This document shows positions 9,717 to 19,126 of a DNA stretch of 64,000 nt, one piece after another (the first letter of the stretch is position 1; each line of letters begins with the position of its first letter). Source of the DNA: Bacillus cereus group sp. RP43 (GTDB taxonomy: Bacteria; Bacillota; Bacilli; Bacillales; Bacillaceae_G); NCBI RefSeq assembly GCF_040459645.1, contig NZ_JARVHQ010000001.1, positions 4,278,001-4,342,000 on the forward strand, given 5' to 3'. Below the pieces are notes generated by a model that saw nothing but the letters and a program-made list of their open reading frames with translations, was not told the origin of the DNA and ran no database searches. Position numbers and translations under genes: made by a program.

Positions 9717-10389
9717 TTTATATATTTCCTCCTTCAGGAATGTAATACTAGTTCCATAATGTTTTAAATAGATATTCTATTTAATGTTGAAACTAGTAAA
9801 TATAAATGTAGTTAAGATCCTATATATAGAAATGATTCCACAATATAGAATAATAAACATATTACACCGTTTTTACTCAAATTTAAATCCTTAAATTCGA
9901 CAAAAAAGTGAATTTTCGTAATTCTAATGTTCATTTTTTTCGACTTTTAATTTAAATAACCCGATTATAAAATCAGAATATTTTAAATGTACAAAACAAT
10001 GCATCAGAACTACATTTGTACAATATTTATATAACCATTTACAACTATAGCAGAAAAACGTTTGCAATTTCAATATCTAACTATGAAGATATTACGACAT
10101 AAATCGACACTATACTTCTATAAGTTTCGACATTATTCTTAAATTCATTTTTTTGAACAAAAACCACCTAGTGATCCAAGGTTTTTTGTATAAAACGCAT
10201 TATATCAATATTCTTTATATGCTAATGTTATGATTTTAAGATGATAATACCGTGAAAACATACATATTCAGGAAAAACAAAACTCGAATCTTTTGTTTTT
10301 TTCGACATTATTCTACATTTTTATATTTTTTTGTCGACATTTTATTTTTTCTTCAATACGCTTCTCTTTCAAATTCTTACTTACATAGC
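9717..10389 (-). promoter_or_regulatory. Long non-coding upstream region of sap
   Basis: About 670 bp, over 70 percent A+T, with no supported gene. It holds the candidate sap promoter at 10044-10073 and ends with a TCCTGAAGGAGGAAA Shine-Dalgarno context matching that of the eag-like gene. Several TCGACA/TTCGACAT repeats occur (near 9895, 10105, 10127, 10302), and the motif is also seen upstream of eag near 7014. Confidence 0.55.
10044..10073 (-). promoter_or_regulatory. Candidate sigma-A promoter of sap
   Basis: On the minus strand TTGAAA (10068-10073) and TATAGT (10044-10049) are separated by 18 bp. This predicts a leader of about 320 nt before the Sap start codon, in line with the long stable leaders known for S-layer transcripts. 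Confidence 0.6.
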
Positions 10390-10422
10390 AAAAAAAGAAC
10401 AGGTGATCCCTGTTCTTTTTTT
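10390..10422. terminator. Bidirectional hairpin between csaB and sap
   Basis: Perfect 13-bp stem AAAAAAGAACAGG / CCTGTTCTTTTTT with a 5-base loop and A/T tails on both sides. It lies 41 bp past the csaB stop and can end csaB transcription before the sap promoter. Confidence 0.8.
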
Positions 10423-10440
10423 CTACTCAATTATGTAATT

Positions 10441-10484
10441 AAAAGAGGAATGGCCTCTAATCCTAAGATTCCATTCCTCTTTTT
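10441..10484 (-). terminator. Hairpin overlapping the csaB stop codon
   Basis: A perfect 13-bp stem (10441-10453 and 10471-10483) includes the last codons of csaB in its right arm; the TAG stop at 10463 is in the loop. A short TTTTAATT tail follows on the minus strand. It acts as a first terminator ahead of the hairpin at 10390. Confidence 0.6.
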
Positions 10485-11566
10485 ATAGACTCTTTTGCAT
10501 GTAAGTCATTAATAATATATTTGGATGCTATGGAAATTTGCTCTCGCAATTCCTCTACCCTTTGTCCTAAAGTTTCTTGTACATATTCTGTTTGTTCTAA
10601 TTGTTTAATTGCCACACTATATAATGTTTCTGCCGTCCAGTCTCCATCTACATTCCCGATAATTGGCTGGTTTACTTGTTGTAAAAACGAATCAATCTTC
10701 GGATCATATGAAATTCCAATCATAGGCGTGTTTGCAACTGCCGATAATATAAGAGCATGCAGTCTCATCCCTATTAAAAGAGAGCACTCTGATAAAATAG
10801 AGATTTTCTCGTGAATATCCATTTTATAAGGGAGCATGTGCGCTTCTTCTCCCATCAAATTAATGATATCCCTTGATGCATTTTGATCAAATGGTCCATG
10901 CATCGGTACAAATAAAATATGGTATCCCTCTTGCTTAAGCTTTTTAAGCGTATCTGCTAACTTCTTCATATAATCTTCTTTTGCATCCCAGTACCTTACA
11001 CTAACCGCAACGACTTTTCCTTGCAGCGAATGTTTTTGAAGCCAATCGGATTTCTTTGCTTCTGGCTGACAAGCTAATACTGGATCTGGAACAAGTTCAA
11101 TGTCTTTCTTAATACCAATTTCTTTTAAGTACAAAAAAGAGTCTTCATCACGTACTGATATATATTCAGCCTTTGATACATGCCATTTCACTAATAAACG
11201 ATTTTGCTTCTTCGTAATAGGTCCGATTCCTTGGGCGTAAATATAATACGGCTTTTTCAAAAAACGAGCAAGCCGCATAATACCTGTATAATATAGAATA
11301 CTCTTAATACTCGTCTTATCTTGCAAGAGACTTCCGCCTCCGCTAATTAAACCATTACTTCTCTTTATTTCTCGGTAAATCGCTCTTATATCCCAGCGGT
11401 TTACTGCTTCTACACCGTACATTTTCCTTGTATAGTCGGGGTCATTTGAAAGTACAACAAGCTCAAGAGTAGGATCCTCTTCATGTAGCGCTTTAATAAT
11501 TGATTGCAAAATTGCTTCGTCCCCAACATTATAAAAACCATAATATCCTGATAAAACTAACCGCAC
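10463..11566 (-). CDS. csaB: Polysaccharide pyruvyl transferase CsaB
   Basis: Cytoplasmic enzyme of 367 residues that transfers pyruvate from phosphoenolpyruvate to the secondary cell wall polysaccharide, creating the ligand for SLH domains. The N terminus LVLSGYYGFYNVGDEAIL is the family signature. ISGGGSLLQD (about 82-91), YIYAQGIGPI (about 118-127) and GMRLHALILSAV (about 266-277) are further conserved blocks. The start is a GTG at 11566 with GGAGGAGA 6 bases upstream; a longer reading would have no such site. It is the second gene of csaAB, 165 bp after csaA, and lies immediately before sap. In B. anthracis loss of csaB releases S-layer proteins from the wall. Confidence 0.93.
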   Translation of the reverse strand: MRLVLSGYYGFYNVGDEAILQSIIKALHEEDPTLELVVLSNDPDYTRKMYGVEAVNRWDIRAIYREIKRSNGLISGGGSLLQDKTSIKSILYYTGIMRLARFLKKPYYIYAQGIGPITKKQNRLLVKWHVSKAEYISVRDEDSFLYLKEIGIKKDIELVPDPVLACQPEAKKSDWLQKHSLQGKVVAVSVRYWDAKEDYMKKLADTLKKLKQEGYHILFVPMHGPFDQNASRDIINLMGEEAHMLPYKMDIHEKISILSECSLLIGMRLHALILSAVANTPMIGISYDPKIDSFLQQVNQPIIGNVDGDWTAETLYSVAIKQLEQTEYVQETLGQRVEELREQISIASKYIINDLHAKESIKRGMES

Positions 11567-11731
11567 TCTTAATCTCCTCCAACATTTCGCAATCAACTCT
11601 TTTTGTAATTAAACAAATTGTTATCCATTCCTTGCCGAGAAAGGCTTGATAACTTCAAATTGATTTCTTTCACAAACATCTAACAAGTCATACCCATTTA
11701 TAATATTGTTCATTTTCTATAATAAACGATT

Positions 11732-13252
11732 TTATTTACGTAAAAATGGAATTTGTTCTTTCGATATCCAGTTTAGTTTCAATGCACATATGCCATATAA
11801 CACTGAAGCTACACTTAGCGCTACAGCACTATATATCATTGCCAAAATTCTGGAATCTGTCACATTGATTAATGTGGATACAAAGTATAATGCTATACCT
11901 AAAATACTAGATACTCCAATCACAGCCAAAAATCTCCCTATATCTCTTGGATAGGAAAGATCTTTTCTAATATAAATATGATTTACGATACAAATCATTA
12001 TATAAATAATTAGAGTACTATACGCTGCTCCATTTATACCGAATTGGTTTACTAGTGCTATATTTAATATAATTTTTACAAAACTTGCACCGATGACAAT
12101 CCATGCTGCTCGCATCGAACGATTAATCCCTTGCAAGATTCCTATTGATAATACCATAAGTGATGTGAAATACGAGCTACCAATTAAAATAGCTAACATG
12201 CCACTTCCTTTTGTATCTGTAAATAACGCAACATTCAGCGGTACTGCAAGCGCCATAAGCCATATCGTTATCGGCATTGTTAAAACGTGCGCAAATTCAT
12301 TTGTACGTTTTACTGTCAGTTTAGCTAAAGCTATATCTTTTTTTGTTAAAGCAGCTGTTAATAATGGAATTAACGGAAATACTATCGCACTTGCAAATAC
12401 AACAATTAATTGCGTAAATGCAAAACCACGGCTATATATACCAAATTGTTCCTGAATCGTTGTAGAAGATTCATGTAATACATGTGGAATTGTTACAGAA
12501 TCAACTAAATTTAAAACAGGCATCGATAACGCTCCAATTGCAATTGGAATTGAAACACGGAGTATGTTTTTCGCGTTTGTCTTAAAATCTTGTAATGAAT
12601 ATGTTTCGCTCTTATAGCGATACGTGCTTTTCACATATTTCATTCGCAAATATATGAGTGACGTAATAACACCAAAGCAAGAACCAATCATCGCTCCGCC
12701 TGTTATGATATCACTACCTTTATTCCAATATACAAATATATAAGCAATTGTTAGCATAAAGAATACGCGTATCAACTGTTCAATTACTTGTGATACACCA
12801 GTAGGTATCATATCTCCGAACCCTTGGAAATATCCACGGTACACTGCCATATATGGTGCGATTAATAAAGCAAACGAAGTAACAATTAATGCTAGCCTCG
12901 TCTCTTGCCCACCAAGCATATTTGCAATGCTACTCGATCCAATGATAATAATTAAAAATCCGAGCACCCCAAATATAACACCGATAATAGATGCTGACGT
13001 AAACAATTTAGCTATTCCGTCACGATCATTCTTTTCATGAAGATCAGCTATTAACTGGGATATTGCTAGCGGGACTCCCGCTACTGATAAAGTTAAGGCT
13101 ATCATATATACAGGAAAAACAAGGCGAAAAATCCCAAGTACTTCATCCCCTGCTATATTTTGCAATGGAATTTGAAAAAAACTCCCCACTACTTTCGATA
13201 TAAACGTTGTAACGGTTAAAATCGCAGCGCCTTTTACAAACTTTTTATTCAT
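11732..13252 (-). CDS. csaA: CsaA polysaccharide flippase-like transporter
   Basis: Integral membrane protein of 506 residues with about 14 hydrophobic segments, of the MVF/MOP exporter superfamily (MurJ, SpoVB and Wzx relatives). The N terminus (KGAAILTVTTFISKVVGSFFQIPLQNIAGDE) is typical of SpoVB-like flippases. Its position upstream of csaB matches the csaAB operon of B. anthracis, where CsaA is predicted to move an oligosaccharide precursor of the wall polysaccharide across the membrane. The ATG has only a weak Shine-Dalgarno sequence (AGAGATAGAAG). The 165-bp gap before csaB contains no obvious terminator. The direction and substrate of transport are inferred. Confidence 0.88.
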   Translation of the reverse strand: MNKKFVKGAAILTVTTFISKVVGSFFQIPLQNIAGDEVLGIFRLVFPVYMIALTLSVAGVPLAISQLIADLHEKNDRDGIAKLFTSASIIGVIFGVLGFLIIIIGSSSIANMLGGQETRLALIVTSFALLIAPYMAVYRGYFQGFGDMIPTGVSQVIEQLIRVFFMLTIAYIFVYWNKGSDIITGGAMIGSCFGVITSLIYLRMKYVKSTYRYKSETYSLQDFKTNAKNILRVSIPIAIGALSMPVLNLVDSVTIPHVLHESSTTIQEQFGIYSRGFAFTQLIVVFASAIVFPLIPLLTAALTKKDIALAKLTVKRTNEFAHVLTMPITIWLMALAVPLNVALFTDTKGSGMLAILIGSSYFTSLMVLSIGILQGINRSMRAAWIVIGASFVKIILNIALVNQFGINGAAYSTLIIYIMICIVNHIYIRKDLSYPRDIGRFLAVIGVSSILGIALYFVSTLINVTDSRILAMIYSAVALSVASVLYGICALKLNWISKEQIPFLRK

Positions 13253-13461
13253 CTTCTATCTCTTTTCTTTCAATATATAATCTACATAAAATATTAAATC
13301 CGTATTATTCATTCATCTTGAGAATCATCACTTTATCTCATTTAGTTATCATACCAAATTTCTTATATATTGAATACTCTCTTTCTTTTTATGTTTTAAA
13401 TATAATATGTGCCATATATATCTTTTTTTATCCAGTTTTTTCTTCAATTTACTACTTCTAC

Positions 13462-13488
13462 TTGTTCAAGATAAACATGTGCTATAAT
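13462..13488 (+). promoter_or_regulatory. secA2: Candidate promoter of secA2-slaP
   Basis: TTGTTC (13462-13467) and a perfect TATAAT (13483-13488) lie 15 bp apart, a short spacer, about 30 bp before the secA2 start codon. The -10 is convincing, the -35 less so. Confidence 0.5.
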
Positions 13489-13521
13489 GTAGCTATTGTC
13501 AGTAAGAGGAGTGTTTACAAC

Positions 13522-15891
13522 ATGCTGAATTCGGTAAAGAAATTGTTAGGAGATTCTCAAAAGAGAAAGCTAAAAAAGTATGAACAACTCGTTCAAGAAA
13601 TTAATGATTTGGAAAAACAAATGTCTGATTTACCTGACGAAGAATTACGTCACAAAACTGTCACATTCAAAAATATGCTTAAGGATGGCAAAACAGTTGA
13701 TGACATAAAAGTAGAAGCATTCGCTGTTGTACGCGAAGCCGCAAAACGCGTGCTTGGATTACGCCATTACGATGTACAGTTAATCGGAGGACTTGTATTA
13801 CTAGAAGGTAATATTGCGGAGATGCCAACTGGTGAAGGAAAAACATTAGTTTCCTCTCTCCCAACATATGTACGTGCTCTTGAAGGAAATGGCGTTCATG
13901 TTATTACTGTAAACGATTACTTAGCGAAGCGTGATAAAGAATTAATTGGCCAAGTCCATGAATTTCTCGGCTTACAAGTTGGATTAAATATTCCTCAAAT
14001 CGATCCTTCTGAAAAGAAACTTGCGTACGAAGCTGATATTACATACGGTATTGGAACAGAGTTTGGCTTTGACTATCTTCGCGATAATATGGCTGCTTCA
14101 CAAAGTGATCAAGTTCAGCGCCCCTATCACTTTGCTATTATCGATGAGATTGATAGCGTTTTAATTGATGAGGCGAAAACGCCACTTATCATTGCTGGGA
14201 AGAAATCAGGTAGCTCTGATTTACATCATTTATGTGCAAAAGTTATTAAATCATTCCAAGATACCCTTCACTATACATACGATGCAGAATCGAAATCAGC
14301 TAGTTTTACAGAAGACGGTATTACAAAAATAGAAGATTTATTTGATATCGATAACTTATATGATTTAGAGCATCAAACATTATACCATTATATGATTCAA
14401 TCATTACGTGCCAATGTCGCTTTCCAGCTGGACGTTGACTATATTGTGCATGATGAAAAAATACTACTTGTAGATATTTTCACAGGACGTGTTATGGATG
14501 GTCGCTCTTTAAGTGACGGCTTACATCAGGCACTAGAAGCAAAAGAAGGTTTAGAAATTACAGAAGAAAACCAAACACAAGCTTCTATTACAATTCAAAA
14601 CTTCTTCCGTATGTATCCAGCATTATCAGGTATGACAGGTACAGCAAAAACGGAAGAAAAAGAATTCAACCGTGTATACAATATGGAAGTTATTCCAATT
14701 CCAACGAACCGTCCTATTCTTCGTGAAGATAAAAATGACGTAGTATATGTAACAGCTGATGATAAATATAAAGCTGTGCGTGAAGAAGTTCTAAAACAGC
14801 ATAAGCAAGGACGCCCTATTTTAATTGGGACGATGTCTATCTTGCAATCTGAAACTGTTGCTCGTTATTTAGATGAAGCAAACATAAAATATCAATTATT
14901 AAACGCTAAAAGTGCAGAACAAGAAGCAGACTTAATTGCAACTGCTGGACAAAAAGGTCAAATTACAATCGCTACAAATATGGCAGGCCGAGGTACTGAT
15001 ATTTTACTAGGTGAAGGTGTCCACGCCCTTGGTGGATTGCATGTAATTGGAACAGAACGTCATGAATCTCGCCGTGTTGATAACCAACTTAAAGGACGAG
15101 CTGGTCGCCAAGGAGATCCTGGAAGCTCTCAATTTTTCCTATCTTTAGAAGATGAGATGCTAAAACGCTTTGCTCATGAAGAAGTGGAAAAGCTAATAAA
15201 ATCACTGAAACCTGACAATACAGGACTTATTCATACGTCTAAAGTTCATGATTTCGTCAACCGTACACAATTAATTTGTGAAGGTGGCCATTTCTCAATA
15301 CGTGAATATAATTTAAAATTAGATGACGTAATTAATGATCAACGTAATGTTATATACACACTACGTAACAACCTTCTAAAAGAAGAAACAAATATGATAG
15401 AACTTGTTATTCCAATGATTGAACACTCTGTGGATGCAATTGCTAAGCAGCACCTTTTCGAAGGAATGCTTCCTGAAGAATGGGATTTCACTAGTTTAAC
15501 AGCATCTATTAAAGAAGTTTTAGCGGCTGAAACTTTGCCGTCATTATCTGCGAACGACGTACATTCGCCTGAGGATTTACAAATCGTTTTAAAAGGTACA
15601 ATTTCTAGCTATATCGAACGTGTACAAGAGTTAAATGACCATGCGGATTTACAACAATCACTGCGCTACGTTGGTTTACACTTCCTAGATCAAAACTGGG
15701 TAAATCACTTAGATGCAATGACTCACTTGAAAGAAGGTATTGGCTTAAGACAATATCAACAAGAAGATCCAACTCGCCTTTACCAAAAAGAAGGTTTGGA
15801 TATTTTCTTATACACTTATGGTAATTTCGAAAAAGAAATGTGCCGCTATATCGCGAGACATTTAGCAGTTCCAGAAAACGTACAATCATGA
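13522..15891 (+). CDS. secA2: Accessory Sec translocase ATPase SecA2
   Basis: SecA-family ATPase of 789 residues dedicated in B. anthracis to efficient secretion of Sap and EA1. Nucleotide-binding motifs are clear: MPTGEGKT at residues 101-108, the DEID box at 208-211, ATNMAGRGTDI and the RRVDNQLKGRAGRQGDPG block in the second helicase domain. The C-terminal zinc-binding cysteine tail of canonical SecA1 is absent, as in other SecA2 proteins. The ATG at 13522 follows AAGAGGA by 11 bases and gives the usual SecA N terminus (MLNSVKKLLGDSQKRK); an upstream in-frame extension is hydrophobic, unlike SecA, and was rejected. The gap to slaP is 11 bp, so both form one operon. Confidence 0.95.
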   Translation: MLNSVKKLLGDSQKRKLKKYEQLVQEINDLEKQMSDLPDEELRHKTVTFKNMLKDGKTVDDIKVEAFAVVREAAKRVLGLRHYDVQLIGGLVLLEGNIAEMPTGEGKTLVSSLPTYVRALEGNGVHVITVNDYLAKRDKELIGQVHEFLGLQVGLNIPQIDPSEKKLAYEADITYGIGTEFGFDYLRDNMAASQSDQVQRPYHFAIIDEIDSVLIDEAKTPLIIAGKKSGSSDLHHLCAKVIKSFQDTLHYTYDAESKSASFTEDGITKIEDLFDIDNLYDLEHQTLYHYMIQSLRANVAFQLDVDYIVHDEKILLVDIFTGRVMDGRSLSDGLHQALEAKEGLEITEENQTQASITIQNFFRMYPALSGMTGTAKTEEKEFNRVYNMEVIPIPTNRPILREDKNDVVYVTADDKYKAVREEVLKQHKQGRPILIGTMSILQSETVARYLDEANIKYQLLNAKSAEQEADLIATAGQKGQITIATNMAGRGTDILLGEGVHALGGLHVIGTERHESRRVDNQLKGRAGRQGDPGSSQFFLSLEDEMLKRFAHEEVEKLIKSLKPDNTGLIHTSKVHDFVNRTQLICEGGHFSIREYNLKLDDVINDQRNVIYTLRNNLLKEETNMIELVIPMIEHSVDAIAKQHLFEGMLPEEWDFTSLTASIKEVLAAETLPSLSANDVHSPEDLQIVLKGTISSYIERVQELNDHADLQQSLRYVGLHFLDQNWVNHLDAMTHLKEGIGLRQYQQEDPTRLYQKEGLDIFLYTYGNFEKEMCRYIARHLAVPENVQS

Positions 15892-15902
15892 GGTGAAAAT
15901 TT

Positions 15903-16784
15903 ATGTTATCATTCCTGAAAAAGGCAAAGAAAAAAGGAAAAGACACTACTGTTTCTAGTAATCAATTATTTGGACAAGAAGAAACTACTTCTCAAAACAA
16001 AACGGTAAAGCCCGTTCTTTACTTCCATCCTAGCTGGGGTGACGTAGCACAAGAACAAAAATACATTTATCAATTTTTACATAAAGAATTACCACGTTTA
16101 CAAGAATACCAAATTTCTTTATCAGGAATTGAAATTGAAAAACGTGATGACGCATACGATGTAGCTGCATTCATTCGCAGCAGTGTCCCAAAACCGATTT
16201 CTTTCGAAGAAGTTACATTACTTCTATTAAATAAAGATAAAAAGCTGTGCGCACGTAAAACATTTAACCTGTCTGCTCTTGGCGATATTCCTGAAAACGT
16301 AAATATGCCGTTCGTATTTACATTTGAGCAAGAAACAATAACTGACGCTGAACTATCTCAATCAGATTGGGAATTAGCTTTCGAACTTGAAAGTAAGCAT
16401 CAACTAGATTTAGATCCATCTTGGGAAGCGCAGTTACCTGAAGCAAGCAAAGAAGCTTTACGTAATTTTGTAGATAATTTAACACCTCCAAATGAAGGTG
16501 AAATTAACTTCCTAGGTTTACAAGCCGCACTGAAAGAGAACGGTGATTTACATACAACACTTCTAATTCGTAACGGCTGTAAAGATAACATTCAACTAGA
16601 ACAACTTCCTCTTCATATTGAAGATGCTTCTGGAGAAGTCGTTGTTAAAGGTGCTTTCACGTTACCTAATCTTGAAATTAAAGCGAATACTACAAAACCA
16701 TGGTCATTTGTTTTCCCTGCTTCATCCATCTTGAAACAAAATATGGATTTATCTAGCTGGAAAGCATTTGTACCACAAGACTAA
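15903..16784 (+). CDS. slaP: S-layer assembly/export partner SlaP
   Basis: Protein of 293 residues directly after secA2 (11 bp gap, AGGTG site overlapping the secA2 stop). Position, size and the lysine-rich N terminus (MLSFLKKAKKKGKD) match SlaP of B. anthracis, which works with SecA2 in secretion of Sap and EA1. Internally the WGDVAQEQKYIYQF stretch (about 42-55) and a later beta-rich half are visible; there is no signal peptide or membrane segment. The second half resembles accessory-Sec (Asp-type) system domains with paired beta sandwiches, but that is only an impression. The molecular mechanism is not evident from sequence. Confidence 0.9.
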   Translation: MLSFLKKAKKKGKDTTVSSNQLFGQEETTSQNKTVKPVLYFHPSWGDVAQEQKYIYQFLHKELPRLQEYQISLSGIEIEKRDDAYDVAAFIRSSVPKPISFEEVTLLLLNKDKKLCARKTFNLSALGDIPENVNMPFVFTFEQETITDAELSQSDWELAFELESKHQLDLDPSWEAQLPEASKEALRNFVDNLTPPNEGEINFLGLQAALKENGDLHTTLLIRNGCKDNIQLEQLPLHIEDASGEVVVKGAFTLPNLEIKANTTKPWSFVFPASSILKQNMDLSSWKAFVPQD

Positions 16785-16795
16785 CATACAAAAAA

Positions 16796-16846
16796 GCCTA
16801 TCCTAAAAGATGGTCATCACACCTTTAGGATAGGCCCTTTTTTTAT
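16796..16846. terminator. Convergent terminator after slaP
   Basis: Stem GCCTATCCTAAAAG / CTTTAGGATAGGC with a run of T on the right and A on the left. It serves slaP and the convergent small gene. Confidence 0.85.
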
Positions 16847-16853
16847 GTAAAAT

Positions 16854-17225
16854 CTACTTCGTTACTAATAAACGTTCAATATGGTACTCCGCTTCTAGTT
16901 TACACATTTCATCTACATGCTTTACGTTGCTCTTTTTTAACAGCTCTAATTGTTCTTCGCTCGGCTGCTCACTAATAAGCTCATTAATTTTTTCATTTAC
17001 TTTCACCGCTAATGCTTGATGGAAATCTGGATGTCCCTTCAACTCGTCGTCTACTTTATTAATCCAAGTTGATTTTGTGTATAAATATTGTTTCCACTGT
17101 TCAACAAATTGCTGCATATCAAATTTTTCTTCATTCCATTCAATTTCTTTCATATACTTCTCAAAAGAAACAACAATTGATCGTGTAATCCCGATCTTCA
17201 CTCCATGTGGTAACTGTTTGTACAT
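16854..17225 (-). CDS. Conserved small cytoplasmic protein, function unknown
   Basis: Reads 123 residues from an ATG at 17225 with GGAGGG 8 bases upstream; a longer GTG reading to 17306 lacks a ribosome binding site. The product is charged, predicted largely helical, with tryptophans in the middle (EIEWNEEKFDM and FVEQWKQYLY) and no signal or membrane segment. I do not recognise the family. It stands alone, convergent with slaP. Confidence 0.7.
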   Translation of the reverse strand: MYKQLPHGVKIGITRSIVVSFEKYMKEIEWNEEKFDMQQFVEQWKQYLYTKSTWINKVDDELKGHPDFHQALAVKVNEKINELISEQPSEEQLELLKKSNVKHVDEMCKLEAEYHIERLLVTK

Positions 17226-17406
17226 CAAATATTCCCTCCAGCTTAAAGCTCTTCCTTCTGAATATAAAGGAATCTCAAAATTCGTATATCTTCTTAATAA
17301 TAGCACATTGCTAATCTAAGATGTTACTATACTGCGTAGAAAATCAATTGTCAACAAACGCGCAACATCTAGATATACGAATTTCACATATAATAAACAC
17401 AGTAAA

Positions 17407-17461
17407 AATAATAAGAACTTTCACAAGAAATACTTTGCAGATTGTGAAAGTTCTTATTATT
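17407..17461 (-). terminator. Terminator of the SulP gene
   Basis: A perfect 20-bp inverted repeat (17407-17426 with 17442-17461) reaches into the last stop codon of the SulP gene. There is an A/T-rich flank on both sides. Confidence 0.8.
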
Positions 17462-18938
17462 ATATCGCTTTAGTTTTCAAAAATTGTAATTTCTCTTTTT
17501 GCTCATCATTCGCCATCATCACTATCGTCTTTTCAACATGCGGATGTACATGTTCAAGTGTCACACTCGCTCCTGCTTTATCCGATTGCTCAACAAAGTT
17601 TAATAACGCCATAGCTCCTGATACATCCATATAGCGTACATCTTTCATACACAAACTAACTGGTGACTTCACATCTTGTAAAGAAGCAAAAATACGATCT
17701 ACTGATAGAAATGAAAGTGGTCCTTGAATCGTATACGTCGCTTCTTTTTCCTTTATAATAGAAGCTTTACGTTCTTTACACTTCACCATGTATATAATGA
17801 AGGAAAGAATAATGCCAAACGCAACAGCAACCATTAAATCGAATTTCACTGTCACAAACATCGTCACGAACATAACAATCACATCGCCTCTCGGTGCTAC
17901 ATGCGCTTTCCTCATGCTTTCCCAATCGAACATCCCGATGCCAGTTAAAATTAAAATACCTGATAATACAGCAAGCGGAATATATTGTACCACTGAACCG
18001 AGTCCCATAATGAAAATGAATAAGATGACGCTATGCATACAAGCCGAAAGTGCCGTCTTCCCCCCGCTTCTTATATTGACGATAGATCTAACAGTTGCAC
18101 CTGCTCCTGCTAATCCGCCGAACAAACCACTCGCAATATTACCGATACCTTGTCCAATTAACTCTTTATTACTTTTATGACGTGTCCCCGTCACATTATC
18201 CATTACGACAGACGTTAATAACGAGTCAATTGATCCTAGTAAAGCAATACTAAGCGCTGGTAATACAAGTGCTAACATGCCATTTGCGTCTAAATTCGGT
18301 ACGTGAAGAGATGGCATCGCCTCTGGAATTACACCTATCTTTTCAATCATCTTATTTAAAGAAAGAGTTCCTACAACTGGTAAATTTACCGTAATTCCTT
18401 GTAGCAGAGAAGAAAATAACGGCAACGTTACTGTAACACCTACTAACGCTACTAAACTTGATGGAATGGCCTTAATCCATTTTCCAGAAACCATCATTAC
18501 AATGATTGTTAATAACACAAGTAGAAAGCTATTTTGTACGTGCTTCATTTCACCTAAAATAATAATCAGTGCAATCCCATTCATAAACCCTGAAACGACA
18601 GGATACGGAATATATCGAACGTAAGAACCGAGCTTACATACACCAAATAAGATTTGAAATAACCCTGCCATCATAAATGCAATAAAACTTGCTTCTAATC
18701 CGTGCGTTGCAATAACGCCTGTTGCAATAACTGTAATCGGCCCAGTAGGACCCGTTACTTGCCCCGGTGTACCGCCAAATAACGCCGCAAACAAACCTGC
18801 AAAAATCGCACCATACAATCCGACTAGCGCTCCCTCAGACGTTCCCGTTGCGGCAATACCAAATGCAATTGCTAACGGCAAAGCAACAATCGCAACAGTA
18901 AACCCTGCTAAACATTCCTTTGCTATTTTTTGAAACAT
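17460..18938 (-). CDS. SulP-family anion transporter with STAS domain
   Basis: Membrane transporter of 492 residues, SLC26/SulP family (sulfate, bicarbonate or dicarboxylate uptake). The N terminus (AKECLAGFTVAIVALPLAIAFGIAATG) is the hallmark first segment; TPGQVTGPTGPITVIATGV lies near 75-95 and GLFGGLAGAGATVRSIVNIRSGG is the typical substrate-region motif. After about 11-12 helices, a STAS domain occupies roughly 395-492 (DVRYMDVSGAMALLNF). The start at 18938 is preceded by AAAGGTGG at a spacing of 8; a longer reading adds an unlikely N terminus. Substrate cannot be told from sequence. No partner such as a carbonic anhydrase is adjacent. Confidence 0.9.
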   Translation of the reverse strand: MFQKIAKECLAGFTVAIVALPLAIAFGIAATGTSEGALVGLYGAIFAGLFAALFGGTPGQVTGPTGPITVIATGVIATHGLEASFIAFMMAGLFQILFGVCKLGSYVRYIPYPVVSGFMNGIALIIILGEMKHVQNSFLLVLLTIIVMMVSGKWIKAIPSSLVALVGVTVTLPLFSSLLQGITVNLPVVGTLSLNKMIEKIGVIPEAMPSLHVPNLDANGMLALVLPALSIALLGSIDSLLTSVVMDNVTGTRHKSNKELIGQGIGNIASGLFGGLAGAGATVRSIVNIRSGGKTALSACMHSVILFIFIMGLGSVVQYIPLAVLSGILILTGIGMFDWESMRKAHVAPRGDVIVMFVTMFVTVKFDLMVAVAFGIILSFIIYMVKCKERKASIIKEKEATYTIQGPLSFLSVDRIFASLQDVKSPVSLCMKDVRYMDVSGAMALLNFVEQSDKAGASVTLEHVHPHVEKTIVMMANDEQKEKLQFLKTKAI

Positions 18939-19126
18939 AAGAATAACCACCTTTGTATAAAGTCCATTTTCCATTGTACACCTAAAAGGATACATTCGTT
19001 AGTGTACTTTTTACAGTATCGTGACGTAAACGGATTCAATGAAAAGTTTCCCCCTTACCTTTGGAAACAATTGCAACTATGCTATAATGAACAAATTAAA
19101 TCTTTTACTATATACTTGGAGGCACT

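Noticed and set aside
10252..10488. 78-codon frame between sap and csaB
   Set aside because: It runs through two terminator hairpins and the csaB end; codon use is just AT-rich noise.
13318..13521. N-terminal extension of SecA2 to an upstream start
   Set aside because: It would add a hydrophobic tail foreign to SecA, overlaps the promoter, and the ATG at 13522 has a ribosome binding site and the family N terminus.
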